Part shown: positions 61,842-64,000 of the stretch, in pieces
How positions within the stretch are numbered: the stretch's first letter is position 1
Layout of the letters: each line of letters begins with the position of its first letter
DNA from: Bacteroidetes bacterium 41-46
GTDB lineage: Bacteria > Bacteroidota > Bacteroidia > Bacteroidales > UBA932
NCBI GenBank assembly: GCA_001897515.1
Contig: MKTA01000015.1
Coordinates: 310,001-374,000 of the forward strand
Direction of reading: 5' to 3'
DNA length: 64,000 nt
Translations under genes and position numbers: made by a program
Notes under the pieces: model-generated
What the model saw: only the letters and a program-made list of their open reading frames with translations
Database searches by the model: none
What the model was told of the DNA's origin: nothing

Positions 61842-64000
61842 CTAGTTTTTCCAGTCTTCGCAGCTGCACATCAGATTTCTGTCTCCGTAGCCGTTGTCAA
61901 CGCGGGTAACGTGAGGCCAGAATTTGTTGTCACGGATCCAGGCAAGTGGATAGGCGGCCTGTTCGCGTCCGTATGGGTGGCTCCAGGTGTCAGCAGAGAC
62001 TTCTGCTGCTGTGTGAGGCGCGTTCTTAAGCGGATTGTCGGTTTTGTCCATTTCACCGGCCTTAATGGCTTCGCACTCATTCTTGATTACAATCATTGAA
62101 TCAATGAATCTGTCCATCTCAGCTTTTGATTCGCTCTCGGTAGGCTCAATCATTAAGGTTTCGTGAACAGGGAAGGAGAGTGTAGGGGCGTGGAATCCAA
62201 AGTCCATCAGTCGCTTGGCTATGTCCGAAGCATCAACGCCGTATGTTGCTTTGTAATGGCGTACATCAATAATGCACTCGTGTGCAACTCTTCCGTGAGC
62301 GTTCTTGCCCTTTCCTACAGGTTTTCCAGTGTAGAGAGTAGCATAGCCTGCCTCGGCCAGTTTTGCCGACATATAGTTAGCATTTAGGATTGCCACCTCA
62401 GTAGCTTTCTTAAGCCCGTCAGCACCAAGAAGCTTGATATATGCATGGGTTACAGGAAGGGCCATTGGGTATCCGTAAGGGGCAGAGCTGACTGCCTTCA
62501 CACCGTTGTGGTCGCAATCGGTTAGGAACGGATGGCAAGGAAGGTATGGTGCAAGCTCTTTTGTACAGCAGATAGGGCCGATTCCCGGACCGCCGCCGCC
62601 GTGAGGAATTGCAAATGTTTTGTGCAAGTTCAGGTGGCAAACATCAGCTCCTATGAAGCCAGGATTTGTAAGTCCCACCTGAGCATTCATATTTGCTCCG
62701 TCCATATATACAAGCCCGCCGTTCTGATGAATAATATCCATCATCTCCTTTATCTTAACCTCAAATACACCGTGGGTAGACGGGTAGGTTATCATTGTGC
62801 AGGAGAGTCTCTCTTTGTACTGTTCTGCCTTCTGGCGGAACTCATCAACATTGATATTTCCCATCTCATCGCATGATACAAGAACTATCTCCATTCCGGC
62901 CATCGCTGCCGATGCAGGGTTTGTCCCGTGAGCAGATGTAGGAATTAGAACTACGTTTCTCTGAGTCTGGCCGTGAGCAATATGGTAAGCACGAATTGTC
63001 ATAAGACCTGCAAACTCACCTGCAGAGCCGGCATTCGGCTGAAGTGAAGTTGCATGAAAACCGGTAATTACTGCAAGGTCATGCTCAACCTCTTTTATAA
63101 GCTCCATATATCCCTGTACCTGGTCGGCAGGAGCGAAAGGGTGTACATTGCCTAGTTCAGACCAGCTCATGGGGAACATCTCAACAGCCGCATTAAGCTT
63201 CATGGTACAAGAGCCCAGAGGAATCATTGAGTGGGTTAGAGAGATGTCTCTTCTCTCCAGCTTCTTGATGTACCTCATCATCTCGGTCTCTGAATGGTAT
63301 TTGCTGAACACCTCGGCAGTCAGATAACTGCTCTCACGTGCCATGAATATTTTTCCTTCAGGGAGTCCGGGGCATTCATAAAGATTTCGTCCAAAAATTT
63401 CCAGAATTGTTGTAGCCTCAGTGCAATTTGATAGTTCGTCAAAGCTGATAATTACCGAATCCTCAGAAGGGTAGTAGAAGTTAATTCCCTTTTGTTCTGC
63501 TTTGTATTTTATATCAGAGGCCTTTACGCCTGTGATATGAATTGTGTCAAAGAAATTCTCCGCTGCAAGTTTAAATCCAACCTTTTTCAGTTCCGATGCA
63601 ACCGCATGGGCGTAGCAATATGCATTCATTGCAATTGACTTCAGCCCCTCCGGTCCGTGGTAAGCTGCGTACATACCGGTCATTGTTGCCATAAGAGCAG
63701 TTGCAGTACAAATATTTGAGGTAGCCTTTTCACGTTTGATATGCTGCTCCCTTGTCTGCAGAGCCATACGGAGAGCCTGATTTCCCAGTCTGTCAACAGA
63801 TATACCAATGATTCTTCCCGGCATATTACGTTTGTACTCATCCCTGGTTGCCATAAAACCGGCAGTAGGTCCTCCGAATCCCATAGGTAGTCCGAATCTC
63901 TGTGCTGTTCCCACAGCTATATCAGCACCCCACGCTGCTGGTTCTTTAAGAATTGTAAGTGCAAGGAGGTCAGTTACAGCTGTAACAAGAATACCCTTTG
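61842..64000 (-). CDS. gcvP: Glycine dehydrogenase (glycine cleavage system P protein), 5' end outside window
   Basis: The visible 718 codons cover the end of the N-terminal half and the whole C-terminal half of a single-chain, roughly 950-residue P protein. The reading frame continues to the window edge upstream of the first visible ATG (63914), where GADIAVGTAQRFG belongs to the conserved core, so that ATG is internal. The PLP lysine is in HLNLHKTFAIPHGGGGPG. The enzyme decarboxylates glycine and passes the aminomethyl group to GcvH. No gcvH or gcvT is visible. Confidence 0.96.
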   Translation of the reverse strand, partial: KGILVTAVTDLLALTILKEPAAWGADIAVGTAQRFGLPMGFGGPTAGFMATRDEYKRNMPGRIIGISVDRLGNQALRMALQTREQHIKREKATSNICTATALMATMTGMYAAYHGPEGLKSIAMNAYCYAHAVASELKKVGFKLAAENFFDTIHITGVKASDIKYKAEQKGINFYYPSEDSVIISFDELSNCTEATTILEIFGRNLYECPGLPEGKIFMARESSYLTAEVFSKYHSETEMMRYIKKLERRDISLTHSMIPLGSCTMKLNAAVEMFPMSWSELGNVHPFAPADQVQGYMELIKEVEHDLAVITGFHATSLQPNAGSAGEFAGLMTIRAYHIAHGQTQRNVVLIPTSAHGTNPASAAMAGMEIVLVSCDEMGNINVDEFRQKAEQYKERLSCTMITYPSTHGVFEVKIKEMMDIIHQNGGLVYMDGANMNAQVGLTNPGFIGADVCHLNLHKTFAIPHGGGGPGIGPICCTKELAPYLPCHPFLTDCDHNGVKAVSSAPYGYPMALPVTHAYIKLLGADGLKKATEVAILNANYMSAKLAEAGYATLYTGKPVGKGKNAHGRVAHECIIDVRHYKATYGVDASDIAKRLMDFGFHAPTLSFPVHETLMIEPTESESKAEMDRFIDSMIVIKNECEAIKAGEMDKTDNPLKNAPHTAAEVSADTWSHPYGREQAAYPLAWIRDNKFWPHVTRVDNGYGDRNLMCSCEDWKN

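Noticed and set aside
1..64000. tRNA, rRNA, CRISPR arrays, insertion sequences or prophage genes
   Set aside because: None was recognised on reading both strands; no transposase, integrase or spaced direct-repeat array is present. A short tRNA could still be missed without a covariance search.

Overview
The window reads as a chromosomal core region of an anaerobic member of the Bacteroidota, most likely order Bacteroidales. Supporting signs are many primary-sigma promoters of the Bacteroidota type (TAnnTTTG, sometimes with TTTG or TTG about 20 nt upstream) and lineage-typical genes: GldH, DUF4403, DUF3109, DUF6249, an S46 dipeptidyl-peptidase, an EF-G2-type elongation factor paralogue and a b558-type succinate dehydrogenase cytochrome. 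A glycyl-radical enzyme with its activase indicates anaerobic life. I cannot name the genus. I saw no rRNA or tRNA gene, CRISPR array, prophage or insertion sequence. Sixty-two protein genes are called; the first (CNNM/CBS protein) and last (gcvP) run off the ends.

Layout. 1-6.8 kb: end of a CNNM-type CBS protein, an Mrp-type ATPase without its usual CxxC, a DPP7-like S46 peptidase, glycerate kinase, an ECF sigma factor between two small membrane proteins, and RNase HII. 6.9-10.4 kb: the EF-G2-like paralogue, a LolD-type ATPase and a TrmN6-type methyltransferase. 10.4-13.7 kb (minus): split transketolase, then a second ECF sigma factor, a probable anti-sigma factor and a Spy-like periplasmic protein. 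13.8-20.3 kb: lepA, an OmpA/TPR lipoprotein, and a sigma-54 activator ahead of lptE, an acidic TPR-like gene and secG. 20.3-24 kb: PspC, PadR, PspC, then kbl. 24.1-31.8 kb: TetR, TolC, membrane fusion protein and RND pump, followed closely by a small PII-like protein and L-serine dehydratase. 31.8-38 kb: thioredoxin, beta-barrel, LOG-family protein, polyprenyl synthase, DUF3109, M16 peptidase. 37.9-49 kb: TPR protein, U32 protein, holB, ricT, gldH, trmB, coiled-coil protein, hemW, a lone sdhC, pyrH, frr. 49-57.4 kb: DUF4403, pgk, rRNA methyltransferase, lgt, smpB, miaA, SGNH hydrolase, MscS channel. 57.4-64 kb (minus): glycyl-radical enzyme resembling trans-4-hydroxy-L-proline dehydratase with its activase, a 333-base gap rich in inverted repeats, a small PH-like membrane protein, a long-hairpin element and gcvP.

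How it works together. Most genes are housekeeping: translation and RNA modification (EF-G2, LepA, Frr, SmpB, MiaA, TrmB, TrmN6, U32, HemW), envelope biogenesis (LolD, LptE, Lgt, SecG, GldH, PspC pair, two ECF modules) and amino-acid or central metabolism (DPP7-like peptidase, Kbl, SdaA, GcvP, HypD-like enzyme, Pgk, transketolase, glycerate kinase).

The least expected signals are not new gene families. They are: (a) several convergent gene pairs in which the terminator of one gene lies inside the 3' coding end of the other; (b) promoters so close to start codons that the mRNAs should be leaderless or nearly so, with a back-to-back pair at smpB/miaA; (c) an elaborate repeat and palindrome region upstream of the glycyl-radical operon, which has no recognisable primary promoter; and (d) a 115-nt hairpin element beside gcvP whose arms pair fully only on the minus-strand RNA.
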